Shown here: piece by piece, positions 15,148-22,283 of the stretch
Layout of the letters: each line of letters opens with the position of its first letter
How positions within the stretch are numbered: position 1 is the first letter of the stretch
Assembly: GCA_052380005.1 (NCBI GenBank)
Contig: JBQTCJ010000070.1
Length of the DNA stretch: 22,860 nt
Reading direction: 5' to 3' (one strand)
Source of the DNA: Salinarimonas sp052380005
GTDB taxonomy: Bacteria; Pseudomonadota; Alphaproteobacteria; Rhizobiales; Beijerinckiaceae
Notes under the pieces: model-generated
Databases searched by the model: none
What the model was told of the DNA's origin: nothing
The model's input: the letters and a program-made list of their open reading frames with translations, nothing else
Position numbers and translations under genes: made by a program

Positions 15148-16023
15148 TCAACGCGTCGGGATCGGCTGCTCGCCGCGATAATCGTAGAAGCCACGCTTCG
15201 TCTTTCGCCCCAGCCAGCCGGCCTCTACGTATTTCACCAGAAGCGGGCAGGGCCGATACTTGGTGTCGGCGAGCCCGTCGTGGAGCACCTGCATCACCGA
15301 CAGGCACGTGTCGAGACCGATGAAGTCGGCGAGCTGGAGGGGCCCCATCGGGTGGTTGGCGCCGAGCCGCATGGCGGTGTCGATCGCGTCCACGGAGCCC
15401 ACGCCCTCGTAGAGCGTATAGATCGCCTCGTTGATCATCGGCAGCAGGATGCGGTTGACGATGAAGGCGGGGAAGTCCTCCGCCACGGTCGTCACCTTGC
15501 CGAGCTTGTCGATCAAGCCCTTCGAGGCCTCGAATGTCGGGTCCTCGGTGGCGATGCCGCGGATCAGCTCCACGAGCTGCATCAACGGCACCGGGTTCAT
15601 GAAATGGATGCCGATGAAGCGTTCGGGCCGGTCGGTCGAGGCCGCGAGGCGGGTGATCGAGATCGAGGACGTGTTCGAGGCGATGATCGTCTCGGGCCGC
15701 AGGACCGGGCACAGCGCCGTGAAGATCGATCGCTTGACCTGCTCGTTCTCGGTCGCGGCCTCGATGACGATGTCCGCCGGGCGCAGCGCCGCGAGGCCGA
15801 CGGCCGGGCGGATGCGCTCCAGCGCCGCCTTGCGGTCTGCGTCGGAGATCAGCTCCTTGGCGACCTGGCGCATCATGTTGCCGTTGATCGTCGCGAGGCC
15901 CGCGGTGACGCGGTCCTCGTCGAGATCGTTGAGGAGGACGTCGAGCCCCGCGAGCGCGCAGACATGGGCGATGCCGTTACCCATCTGACCCGCGCCGATG
16001 ACGCCGACCGTCTTGATCTCCAT
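15148..16023 (-). CDS. hbd: 3-hydroxybutyryl-CoA dehydrogenase
   Basis: This 291-aa NAD(P)-dependent dehydrogenase interconverts 3-hydroxybutyryl-CoA and acetoacetyl-CoA in short-chain acyl-CoA and polyhydroxybutyrate-linked metabolism. The Rossmann motif is GVIGAGQMGNGIA (7-19), with a D at the end of beta-2 (LLNDLD), suggesting NAD. The active-site block is SNTSSISIT (116-124) and GIHFMNPVPLMQLVE with H140 and N143. The C-terminal domain has NRILLPMINEAI and DTAMRLGANHPMGPL. The start at ATG 16023 (MEIKTVGVIG) has GAGGAAG just upstream; the frame is open to 16233 but the extension is not family-like. It is last in the minus-strand etfB-etfA-hbd series, with a 190-bp gap after etfA. Confidence 0.95.
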   Translation of the reverse strand: MEIKTVGVIGAGQMGNGIAHVCALAGLDVLLNDLDEDRVTAGLATINGNMMRQVAKELISDADRKAALERIRPAVGLAALRPADIVIEAATENEQVKRSIFTALCPVLRPETIIASNTSSISITRLAASTDRPERFIGIHFMNPVPLMQLVELIRGIATEDPTFEASKGLIDKLGKVTTVAEDFPAFIVNRILLPMINEAIYTLYEGVGSVDAIDTAMRLGANHPMGPLQLADFIGLDTCLSVMQVLHDGLADTKYRPCPLLVKYVEAGWLGRKTKRGFYDYRGEQPIPTR

Positions 16024-16171
16024 CAGAGCTTCCTCGTTCATCGATGCGGGCCGCGACATCGCTCCCCGGCGGCCGCGCGATTCCGGCCGGGCCCGGCCGT
16101 CAGAGTGCCACGATCCGGCGCGGATGCCCACGGCCTTCGCCGCGGACGATCCGCGCCCGTCTTCCCCGTTG

Positions 16172-16191
16172 CGGCCCGCGATCACGGGCCG
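16172..16191. other. Hairpin between etfA and hbd
   Basis: CGGCCCG (16172-16178) pairs with CGGGCCG (16185-16191) around a 6-nt loop, 23 bp past the etfA stop. There is no T-tract on either side. It may attenuate readthrough from etfBA into hbd, or protect the 3' end of the etf mRNA. In a GC-rich genome such stems also arise by chance. Confidence 0.35.
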
Positions 16192-16213
16192 TGGCCGCGA
16201 TCGCGAGCCGGGC

Positions 16214-17149
16214 TCACTTGCCAAGTGCGCCATCGAGCTCCGGCAGGATCTGGAACAGGTCGCCGACCAGGCCGTAATCCGCGACCTGGAAGATCGGCGC
16301 CTCCTCGTCCTTGTTGATGGCGACGATGACGCGCGAATCCTTCATGCCCGCCAGATGCTGAATGGCGCCCGAGATCCCGACCGCGATGTAGAGATCGGGC
16401 GCCACCACCTTGCCGGTCTGGCCGACCTGCCAGTCGTTCGGGGCGTAGCCCGCGTCGACCGCCGCGCGCGAGGCGCCCATCGCCGCGCCGAGCTTGTCGG
16501 CGATCGGCTCGATGTAGGTCTTGAAGTTCTCCGTCGAGCCGAGCGAGCGGCCGCCGGAGATGATGATCTTCGCGGACGTCAGCTCCGGGCGGTCCGAATG
16601 CGCGATCTCCTCGCCCTTGAAGGACGAGAGGCCCGGATCCTCCGCGGAGCCCACGGTCTCGACCGGCGCCGAGCCGCCGGTGCCGACGGCCTGGAAGGAG
16701 GCGGTGCGCACCGTGATCACCGTCTTCGGCTCGGCGCACTTCACCGTCTGGATCGCGTTGCCGGCGTAGATCGGCCGTTCGAACGTGTCGGGGGCGACGA
16801 CCTTGATGATGTCGGAGACCTGCATCACGTCGAGCAGCGCCGCGACCCGGGGCATCACGTTCTTGCCGGTGGTCGAGGCCGGCGCGACGAGGGCGTCGTA
16901 GCCGTCCGCGAGCGAGATGATCAGGGCGGCGATCGGTTCGGCGAGGAAATGCTCGTAGGCCGGCGCGTCGGCATGCAGGACCTTCTCGACGCCGTCGAGC
17001 GCCGCGGCCGCCTCGGCGACGGCACCCGCACCCGAGCCGGCGACGAGGACGTGGATCGGCGAGCCGATGGCGGCGGCGGCCGCGACCGTCTTGTGCGTCG
17101 CGTCCTTGAGCGCCGCATTGTCGTGTTCCGCGAGGACGAGGATCGCCAT
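16214..17149 (-). CDS. etfA: Electron transfer flavoprotein alpha subunit
   Basis: This 311-aa subunit forms ETF with EtfB. ETF takes electrons from acyl-CoA and other dehydrogenases and hands them to ETF-quinone oxidoreductase at the membrane. The N-terminal half opens MAILVLAEHD. The C-terminal FAD-binding half has IISGGRSLGSTENF, GASRAAVDAGYAPNDWQVGQTGK and LYIAVGISGAIQHLAGMKDSRVIVAINKDEEAPIFQVADYGLVGDLF, the family signature. The start at ATG 17149 lies 2 nt after the etfB stop. The same frame stays open up to 18031, but that region is the shadow of etfB. Confidence 0.97.
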   Translation of the reverse strand: MAILVLAEHDNAALKDATHKTVAAAAAIGSPIHVLVAGSGAGAVAEAAAALDGVEKVLHADAPAYEHFLAEPIAALIISLADGYDALVAPASTTGKNVMPRVAALLDVMQVSDIIKVVAPDTFERPIYAGNAIQTVKCAEPKTVITVRTASFQAVGTGGSAPVETVGSAEDPGLSSFKGEEIAHSDRPELTSAKIIISGGRSLGSTENFKTYIEPIADKLGAAMGASRAAVDAGYAPNDWQVGQTGKVVAPDLYIAVGISGAIQHLAGMKDSRVIVAINKDEEAPIFQVADYGLVGDLFQILPELDGALGK

Positions 17150-17151
17150 GA

Positions 17152-17901
17152 TCAGAGCACTCCCGCTTCGTTCTTGAGCTTCTGCACCAGCTCCTCGACG
17201 GAGCCCACCTTGACGCCGGCCTGGCGCTTGGGCGGCTCGGCCGTGCTCACCACCGTGAGCCGCGGCGCGACGTCGACGCCGAGCGCCTCGGGGGAGGTCT
17301 CCTCGAGCGGCTTCTTCTTCGCCTTCATGATGTTGGGCAGGCTCGCGTAGCGCGGCTCGTTGAGGCGCAGGTCCGTCGTGACGATGGCCGGCAGCTTCAA
17401 GGACACCGTCTGCAGGCCGCCGTCGACCTCGCGCGTGACGTCGACCGTGCCGTCGCCGGGCTCGACCTTGGAGGCGAACGTGCCCTGCGCCCAGCCGAGC
17501 AGTGCGGCCAGCATCTGGCCGGTCTGGTTGCAGTCGTCGTCGATCGCCTGCTTGCCCATGATGACGAGATCTGGGCTCTCGTTCGCCACGATCGCCGCGA
17601 GCATCTTCGCCACCGCGAGCGGCTCCACGGGGGCGTCGGTCTTCACCAGGATGCCGCGGTCGGCACCCATGGCGAGCGCGGTGCGAATCGTCTCCTGCGC
17701 CTGCTGGGGGCCGATCGAGACGGCCACGATCTCCGTCGCCTTGCCCTTCTCCTTGAGCCGGATCGCCTCCTCGACGGCGATCTCGTCGAAGGGGTTCATC
17801 GACATCTTGACGTTGGCGAGGTCGACGCCGGAGCCGTCCGGCTTGACCCGGATCTTCACGTTGTAGTCGACGACCCGCTTCACGGGCACGAGGATCTTCA
17901 T
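17152..17901 (-). CDS. etfB: Electron transfer flavoprotein beta subunit
   Basis: This 249-aa partner of EtfA binds AMP and forms the dehydrogenase-recognition surface. Family marks are MKILVPVKRVVDYNVKIRVK at the start, MSMNPFDEIAVEEAIRLKEKG (33-53), the nucleotide-loop region AIDDDCNQTGQMLAALLGW, and LRLNEPRYASLPNIMKAKKKPLE, which contains the recognition-loop area. The start at ATG 17901 has AAGGA about 10 nt upstream. It is followed after 2 nt by etfA. A promoter with a perfect TTGACA box lies about 100 bp upstream (18002-18031). Confidence 0.97.
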   Translation of the reverse strand: MKILVPVKRVVDYNVKIRVKPDGSGVDLANVKMSMNPFDEIAVEEAIRLKEKGKATEIVAVSIGPQQAQETIRTALAMGADRGILVKTDAPVEPLAVAKMLAAIVANESPDLVIMGKQAIDDDCNQTGQMLAALLGWAQGTFASKVEPGDGTVDVTREVDGGLQTVSLKLPAIVTTDLRLNEPRYASLPNIMKAKKKPLEETSPEALGVDVAPRLTVVSTAEPPKRQAGVKVGSVEELVQKLKNEAGVL

Positions 17902-18001
17902 GGGTTGACCGTCCTTGTCGTGGTGCGCTGCGCCCCGCGCCCCGCGCCCCGCCGGCCGCCCGCGGGCGCGGCCTCGCGAGGCGTGAATACGAAGGCGACG
18001 G

Positions 18002-18031
18002 ACCGTACAGAGGCGCGTTCTTCCTTGTCAA
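18002..18031 (-). promoter_or_regulatory. Sigma-70-type promoter for etfBA
   Basis: On the minus strand a perfect TTGACA (18031-18026) is followed after 18 nt by TACGGT (18007-18002). It lies about 100 bp upstream of the etfB ATG in the 241-bp gap after the adenosyltransferase gene. The gap holds no other gene. The -35 match is strong and the -10 is moderate, as is usual in GC-rich alphaproteobacteria. It suggests etfBA can be expressed independently of the upstream genes. Confidence 0.6.
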
Positions 18032-18142
18032 CGCGCGAAAAAGGCCAATCGGTCCCCGCCGCGCGGCCGTTGCTTCAGGCCCGCCGACGCGCCGCGGAGC
18101 GATCGTGCGGCACTGGATCGCTGCGCGTCGCAGGTGGTGCCG

Positions 18143-18721
18143 TCACCGCGTCTTCCCCGGCACCCACAGCACGTCGCCGTCGCCCTGCGCGTTCACCCAG
18201 CGGCTCGCGACGAAGAGAAAATCGGAGAGGCGGTTGAGGTACTTCACGGCGGCGGCGGAGACGGGCTCGTCGGGCTTCTCGGCGAGCGCCGTGCACAGCC
18301 GCTCGGCGCGTCGGCAGACGGTGCGGGCGAGGTGGAGCGCCGCCGCGGCGGGCGCCCCGCCGGGCAGGACGAAGGAGCGAAGCGGCGCGAGCGCGGCGTT
18401 GAGCTGGTCGATCTCGCGCTCGAGCCGCTCGACCTGGCTCTCGACGATGCGCAGAGGCTCGTAGGGCAGGGGCTCGCCGGTGTCGGGCGTCGCGAGGTCG
18501 GCGCCCAGGTCGAACAAGTCGTTCTGGATGCGCGCGAGCATGCCGTCCACCTCGGGCAGCGCCGCGGTGTGCAGGCGCGCCATGCCGATGCAGGCGTTGG
18601 TCTCGTCGACGGTGCCGTAGGTCTCGATGCGCAGGTCGTGCTTGGGGCGGCGCTCGCCGCTCGCCAGCGCGGTCGTGCCCTGGTCGCCGGTTCTCGTGTA
18701 GATGCGGTTGAGGACGACCAC
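18143..18721 (-). CDS. pduO: Cob(I)yrinic acid a,c-diamide / cob(I)alamin adenosyltransferase (PduO type)
   Basis: This 192-aa enzyme transfers adenosyl from ATP to cob(I)alamin and so makes coenzyme B12, for example for methylmalonyl-CoA mutase. Family marks are the ATP-binding N-terminus RIYTRTGDQGTT (6-17), YGTVDETNACIG (35-46), SFVLPGG, CRRAERL and YLNRLSDFLFVASRW. The PduO/MMAB fold is a trimeric helical bundle. The start is GTG 18721 with GGAGG just upstream. It sits 49 bp after the PagL-like gene and 241 bp before etfB, all on the minus strand. A functional link with ETF and hbd through short-chain acyl-CoA metabolism is plausible. Confidence 0.95.
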   Translation of the reverse strand: MVVLNRIYTRTGDQGTTALASGERRPKHDLRIETYGTVDETNACIGMARLHTAALPEVDGMLARIQNDLFDLGADLATPDTGEPLPYEPLRIVESQVERLEREIDQLNAALAPLRSFVLPGGAPAAAALHLARTVCRRAERLCTALAEKPDEPVSAAAVKYLNRLSDFLFVASRWVNAQGDGDVLWVPGKTR

Positions 18722-18770
18722 GTCCGCCTCCCTGCTCGTGTGGACCCGAGCCCCGAGATAGGGCGTCGCG

Positions 18771-19370
18771 TCAGAAGGAGTAGCCGAGCCGGGCGCCGAA
18801 GTTCGTCATGCTCGTCGGCTCGTCGCACAGGCCGTTGTTCGACAGGTGCTCGACCGAGGCGACGACGCTCCAGGTCTCGTTGAAGCGATATCCGAGCGAC
18901 GCGCTCTCGCGCAGGCTCGGGCCGCAGCCCGCGGCGACGCCGTCGGCGAGCGCGGAGCTGGTGTAGGCGGCCGCGCGCGTCTCCTGCAGCGCACCGCCGA
19001 TCGACGCCTCGAGGAACACCCGCGGGCCGAGGTCGACGTTCCAGCTCAAGCCCGCGAAGGCGAAGCTGACGCCGCCGTCGAAGTCGAGGCTCGCGCCGAG
19101 GTGCGGGCGCGGGACGAAGTAGCTGGCGAAGAGGTCGGAGGGGGTCAGCGGCTTCTGGAACAGGAGCTCGGCCTGGACGGCGCCGCTGCTCTCCTCGCTG
19201 AAGGGATCGACCGAGAAGACCCCGAATCGCGCTTCCGACAGGAAGCCGCCGCGCATGGAGGCCGGCGTCTGGTAGGCGCCCTGGCTCGAGCCGTTCAGGT
19301 CCCCCGCAGACGCCGTTCCCGCGGCCAGGAGGCCGGCGAGGGCGGTTGCGGTGGCGATGGCGACTCGCAT
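18771..19370 (-). CDS. Outer-membrane acyloxyacyl hydrolase (PagL-like lipid A 3-O-deacylase)
   Basis: This 199-aa protein has a signal peptide (1-22, cleavage near TASA|GD) and ends in the beta-barrel signature LGYSF with a terminal Phe. The C-terminal block VEHLSNNGLCDEP holds the PagL-type His and Ser (H175, S177) followed by Asn-x-Gly, the main family mark. PagL enzymes remove the 3-O acyl chain from lipid A and remodel the outer membrane. The third catalytic residue (Glu in Pseudomonas PagL) is not at the expected spacing; D183 or E184 might substitute. Two cysteines in the mature part (C149, C182) could form a disulfide. The start at ATG 19370 has AGGAG about 11 nt upstream. Members are divergent, so deacylase activity is inferred. 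Confidence 0.75.
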   Translation of the reverse strand: MRVAIATATALAGLLAAGTASAGDLNGSSQGAYQTPASMRGGFLSEARFGVFSVDPFSEESSGAVQAELLFQKPLTPSDLFASYFVPRPHLGASLDFDGGVSFAFAGLSWNVDLGPRVFLEASIGGALQETRAAAYTSSALADGVAAGCGPSLRESASLGYRFNETWSVVASVEHLSNNGLCDEPTSMTNFGARLGYSF

Positions 19371-19475
19371 GAGCTACGGTACTCCTCGACCAGCGTCCTA
19401 GCGCCGAATGCCGGCGAAGGGAAGGCGCATCGGCGCCCGTCCGGTGACCGCACCGACGCAGGTGCTTCGCATCGA

Positions 19476-19525
19476 GCCCCATTGTGGCGACAATCGGGCG
19501 ACATGTGTTCTCGACATGTGTTCTA
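19476..19525. promoter_or_regulatory. Dyad plus tandem GACATGTGTTCT repeat between the HIG1 and pagL-like genes
   Basis: A 24-bp dyad (19476-19499) has arms GCCC-C-ATTGT and ACAAT-C-GGGC around GGCG; 9 of 10 positions pair. Immediately next to it, GACATGTGTTCT occurs twice (19500-19511 and 19513-19524), each copy containing the palindrome ACATGT. The block lies just 3' of the HIG1 stop and about 100 bp upstream of the pagL-like ATG, both on the minus strand. It could act as a terminator-like stem for HIG1, an operator for pagL, or both. No T-tract follows. Confidence 0.45.
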
Positions 19526-19539
19526 CGGCGTGGCGTCGG

Positions 19540-19728
19540 TCAGACGGCGCGCCACCAGATGACGCCCATGATCACGACGATCGCGACGAACTGCAGCAGC
19601 ACGCGCAGGCGCATCAGCTGCTGAGACCGGTTGGCGCTGCCGCCGCGCAGCATGTTCGCGAGACCGAGCAGCAGGACGACGAGCACGAGCCCGATCGCGA
19701 CAGCGACGATGACGTCGTCGAAACCCAT
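19540..19728 (-). CDS. HIG1-domain / twin-transmembrane protein
   Basis: This 62-aa protein starts at ATG 19728, preceded by GAGGGA. Two TM segments (about 5-24 and 42-60) flank a loop with NMLRGGSANRSQQLMRLRVLLQ. The loop contains Q-x3-R-x-R-x3-Q, the motif of HIG1 (hypoxia-induced) domain proteins. In alphaproteobacteria and mitochondria such proteins associate with cytochrome c oxidase and modulate respiratory complexes. It is the first gene of the minus-strand series leading to pagL, pduO, etfB, etfA and hbd. The domain call is good; the partner oxidase is not in the window. Confidence 0.8.
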   Translation of the reverse strand: MGFDDVIVAVAIGLVLVVLLLGLANMLRGGSANRSQQLMRLRVLLQFVAIVVIMGVIWWRAV

Positions 19729-19748
19729 GGATTGATCCCTCGTCGGAG

Positions 19749-19772
19749 CCGGCGGCACACGCTGGCCGCCGG
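19749..19772. other. Hairpin between the LpoA-like gene and HIG1
   Basis: CCGGCGGC (19749-19756) pairs perfectly with GCCGCCGG (19765-19772) around an 8-nt loop. It lies about 90 bp past the lipoprotein gene stop and just upstream of the HIG1 ribosome-binding site. There is no T-tract. It may be a terminator for the lipoprotein transcript or a leader stem of HIG1. Confidence 0.4.
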
Positions 19773-19862
19773 TCGCCCGCACTTCGTTGCTGGACGTCCT
19801 GAACTAGGGCGCCGGGCCTTGCAGGACGAGATCCGGCCGGGGGACGGCTCGCCGCCGTGCGC

Positions 19863-21092
19863 TCAGGCGTCGGGCAGGGCGCGCGGGGCGGGGCCGACCA
19901 CGCTCGCGCCGCCACCGCGGACCTCGTAGACCGCGAGCGCGCGGTCGTTGAGCCCGTCCGCGCGGAAGCGGAAGACGCCGTCGACGCCCGCGAAGCCCGA
20001 GCGGTTCGTCAGCACCGCCTCGGAGAATCGCTGGGTGCCCTGCGTGCGGTTGAGCGCCGCGGCGAGCGAGACCGCGTCGTAGGCGAGCGAGGCGATGCGG
20101 ATCGGCTGCTCGTTGAAGGCCTGCCCGTAGCGGCTCGCGAAGTTCTGGAAGCCGCTCTGCTCGGGCGCGGCGTACCAGCCGCCCTGGAGCGCCGGGAGGC
20201 TCATCACCGAGGGCTCGTTCCACAGCCCGGTGCCGAGCGGCTTCACCCGGCTCGGATCGAAGCCCGCCGCCTGGAGCGCGGTGCTCACCGCGACGAGGCC
20301 CTGCGGCGATTCGGGGATGAACAGCGCATCCACCTGCGGCGCGGCGCCAGCGGCGACGCCCGCGATCCGCGCGACCGCCTGCTGCGGCTGCCCGGCGGGA
20401 TAGCGCTCCACCTGCACCACGCGCACGCCCCGGCGCGCCGCCGTCTCGCGGAACTGCGCCTCGACGACGTTGCCGTAGGTGGTCTGCGGGATCAGCGCGG
20501 CGATGGCGCGACGCCCGTTCTGGGCGGCGTAGTCGACGACACGCTCGACCTCGGGCTGGGGCAGGAAGCCCATCAGGTAGACGCCGCGGCTCGCCACCGT
20601 CGCGTCCGTCGAGAAGGCGAGGACCGGCACGTTCGCGGCCTGCGCGACCTGGCCCGCGGACTGGACGGAGCCCGCGAAGAGCGGTCCGATCATCAGCTCT
20701 GCACCCTGCGCCAGGGCGGCCTGCGCCGCGGCGCGCGCGCCCTCCGGCGTGCCCGCGGTGTCGTAGACGGTCAGCTGGATGTCGGGATTGTTGAATTCCG
20801 AGAGCGCGAGGCGCGCGGCGTTGCGCATGTCCTCGGCGGCCGCCGATCCCTGGCCCTGGCCCGTGAGCGGCAGGAGCATCGCCACGGGCACGCTGCCCTC
20901 GCCGATGCGCTCGCCCGCCGGCGCGCTGGGCGCCGCCGCGAAGGGGCTGTCTCCCCCCGCGAAGGGCGTGGTGCAGGCTGCGAGCGCCAGCGTCGCGAGC
21001 CCCGCGAGGACCCCGCGCGCCGACCGGCCGAAACCTCCTCCGCGCGGCGCCGAGACGGCGCGGCGCGCTGCGATCTCCCCGTTCGCCTTCAT
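19863..21092 (-). CDS. Penicillin-binding protein activator (LpoA-like) periplasmic-binding-fold lipoprotein
   Basis: This 409-aa protein has a lipoprotein signal with lipobox LALAAC (lipidated C40), so it should be anchored at the outer membrane. The rest is a type-1 periplasmic binding fold: VPVAMLLPLTGQG (68-80), AARLALSEFN, then LMIGPLFAGSVQSAG and VPVLAFSTD, a second lobe with YGNVVEAQFRETAARRGV, and WNEPSVMSLPALQGGWYAAP. This matches the C-terminal domain of E. coli LpoA, which activates PBP1a, without LpoA's N-terminal TPR domain. The divergent position next to rsmI is the same as lpoA-rsmI in E. coli, which supports the call. An amino-acid-ABC binding protein is the alternative. The start is ATG 21092. 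Confidence 0.85.
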   Translation of the reverse strand: MKANGEIAARRAVSAPRGGGFGRSARGVLAGLATLALAACTTPFAGGDSPFAAAPSAPAGERIGEGSVPVAMLLPLTGQGQGSAAAEDMRNAARLALSEFNNPDIQLTVYDTAGTPEGARAAAQAALAQGAELMIGPLFAGSVQSAGQVAQAANVPVLAFSTDATVASRGVYLMGFLPQPEVERVVDYAAQNGRRAIAALIPQTTYGNVVEAQFRETAARRGVRVVQVERYPAGQPQQAVARIAGVAAGAAPQVDALFIPESPQGLVAVSTALQAAGFDPSRVKPLGTGLWNEPSVMSLPALQGGWYAAPEQSGFQNFASRYGQAFNEQPIRIASLAYDAVSLAAALNRTQGTQRFSEAVLTNRSGFAGVDGVFRFRADGLNDRALAVYEVRGGGASVVGPAPRALPDA

Positions 21093-21271
21093 ACGCTACC
21101 CTTTCCTCGTCTCCCGCGGTCGGCCTAGGATGGCGCCCGCGCGTCGCGTCGTTCCCGTTCCGCCGTTTCGTGACACGGGAGCGGCGACAACGCAATTTTA
21201 ACTTAGATTCGCCGGGCCGCGACGGCCGATCCGTCGCCCGGCCCGCCTCCAGCATCCGGACGGATCGTTTC
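21093..21271. promoter_or_regulatory. Divergent promoter region between the LpoA-like gene and rsmI
   Basis: These 179 bp separate two divergent starts. The stretch at 21191-21209 (CAATTTTAACTTAGATT) is the most AT-rich patch in this part of the window. It offers TAAAAT on the minus strand and TTAGAT on the plus strand as -10 candidates. Neither has a convincing -35 at 16-18 nt. The rsmI frame is open here from GTG 21170 but the translated sequence is not family-like. Confidence 0.45.
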
Positions 21272-22213
21272 ATGCCGCGTCCCATCGACAACCGCACCCG
21301 CCGCGTCGCGAAGCCCGGACGCGGGGAGGGCGGCGTCTTCACCGCGTTCGGCATCGCAGCCGAGGCCGAGCCGCTCGCGCCCGGCCTCTACGTGGTGGCG
21401 ACGCCGATCGGCAATCTCGGGGACGTGAGCTTGCGCGCGCTCGCGACGCTCGCCGCGGCGGACGTCGTGCTCGCCGAGGACACGCGGGTGACGCGCCATC
21501 TCCTGGCGCATTACGGCATCGCCACCCCGCTCGTGTCCTATCACGAGCATTCCGGCGAGGGCGTGCGCGAGCGCATGCTCGCGCGGGTGCGCGAGGGGCA
21601 GGCGCTGGCGCTCGTCTCGGACGCGGGCACGCCGCTGGTGTCGGACCCCGGCTACAAGCTCGTGCAGGAGGCGATCGCGGAGGGGCTGACGGTGGTGCCG
21701 ATTCCCGGGCCTTCGGCGATCCTCTCCGCCCTCGTCGTCTCGGGATTGCCGTCCGACCGCTTCTTCTTCGAGGGCTTCCTGCCCGCCAAGAGCGGGGCGC
21801 GGCGGGCGCGGCTCGAGGCGCTCGCGGCGATTCCGGGGACGCTGCTCGTCTTCGAATCGCCACACCGCCTGCCGGAGATGCTCGCGGACGCCGCCGCCGT
21901 CCTCGGGCCGCGGCCCGCCGTCATGGCCCGCGAGCTCACCAAGATGTTCGAGACGGTGCGTCGCGGGACACTGGCGACCCTGGCCGCGGAGTTCGCCGAG
22001 GCCGGGCCGCCGAAGGGCGAGATCGTGGTGCTGATCGGCGAGGCGTCCTCGGAGAGCCGCCGCGAGGAGGCCGAGAGCGGGCTCGACGCGGCGCTCGCGC
22101 GCGCGCTCGCGGGCCATTCGATCAAGGACGCGGCGGCGCTCGTCGCGGCCGAGACGGGCCTGCCGAAGCGCGAGGTCTACGCGCGGGCGCTCGTGCTGGC
22201 GAAGGGCGGCTGA
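21272..22213 (+). CDS. rsmI: 16S rRNA (cytidine(1402)-2'-O)-methyltransferase RsmI
   Basis: RsmI methylates the ribose of C1402 in the 16S rRNA decoding centre using S-adenosylmethionine. The 313-aa protein has the tetrapyrrole-methylase fold: LYVVATPIGNLGDVSLRAL (39-57), VVLAEDTRVTRHLL (65-78), SDAGTPLVSDPG (116-127), PIPGPSAILSALVVSGLPSDRFFFEGFLP, and FESPHRLPEML. The C-terminal helical domain GHSIKDAAALVAAETGLPKREVYARAL is typical. ATG 21272 is chosen because family similarity begins soon after it; upstream in-frame codons are poor. It carries a roughly 38-residue N-terminal lead before the fold. YraN, often the next gene in alphaproteobacteria, is absent here. Confidence 0.96.
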   Translation: MPRPIDNRTRRVAKPGRGEGGVFTAFGIAAEAEPLAPGLYVVATPIGNLGDVSLRALATLAAADVVLAEDTRVTRHLLAHYGIATPLVSYHEHSGEGVRERMLARVREGQALALVSDAGTPLVSDPGYKLVQEAIAEGLTVVPIPGPSAILSALVVSGLPSDRFFFEGFLPAKSGARRARLEALAAIPGTLLVFESPHRLPEMLADAAAVLGPRPAVMARELTKMFETVRRGTLATLAAEFAEAGPPKGEIVVLIGEASSESRREEAESGLDAALARALAGHSIKDAAALVAAETGLPKREVYARALVLAKGG

Positions 22214-22241
22214 CGGCCGCCGGCAGGATCGGGTGAGGGGG

Positions 22242-22273
22242 GAGCCCCCGCGCGACGGGCCGCGCGGGGGCTC
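22242..22273. terminator. Bidirectional hairpin between convergent rsmI and rne
   Basis: A perfect 13-bp stem pairs 22242-22254 (GAGCCCCCGCGCG) with 22261-22273 (CGCGCGGGGGCTC) around a 6-nt loop. It sits in the middle of the 70 bp between the rsmI stop (22213) and the rne-like stop (22284), so it can end both transcripts. No T-tract follows on either strand, which is common for GC-rich genomes. It is the strongest hairpin I found in the window. Confidence 0.75.
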
Positions 22274-22283
22274 GATCCGGCTG

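Noticed and set aside
17150..18031. Extended EtfA frame giving a 605-aa protein
   Set aside because: The extra N-terminal part is the shadow of etfB in another frame. EtfA family sequence begins exactly at ATG 17149, 2 nt after the etfB stop.
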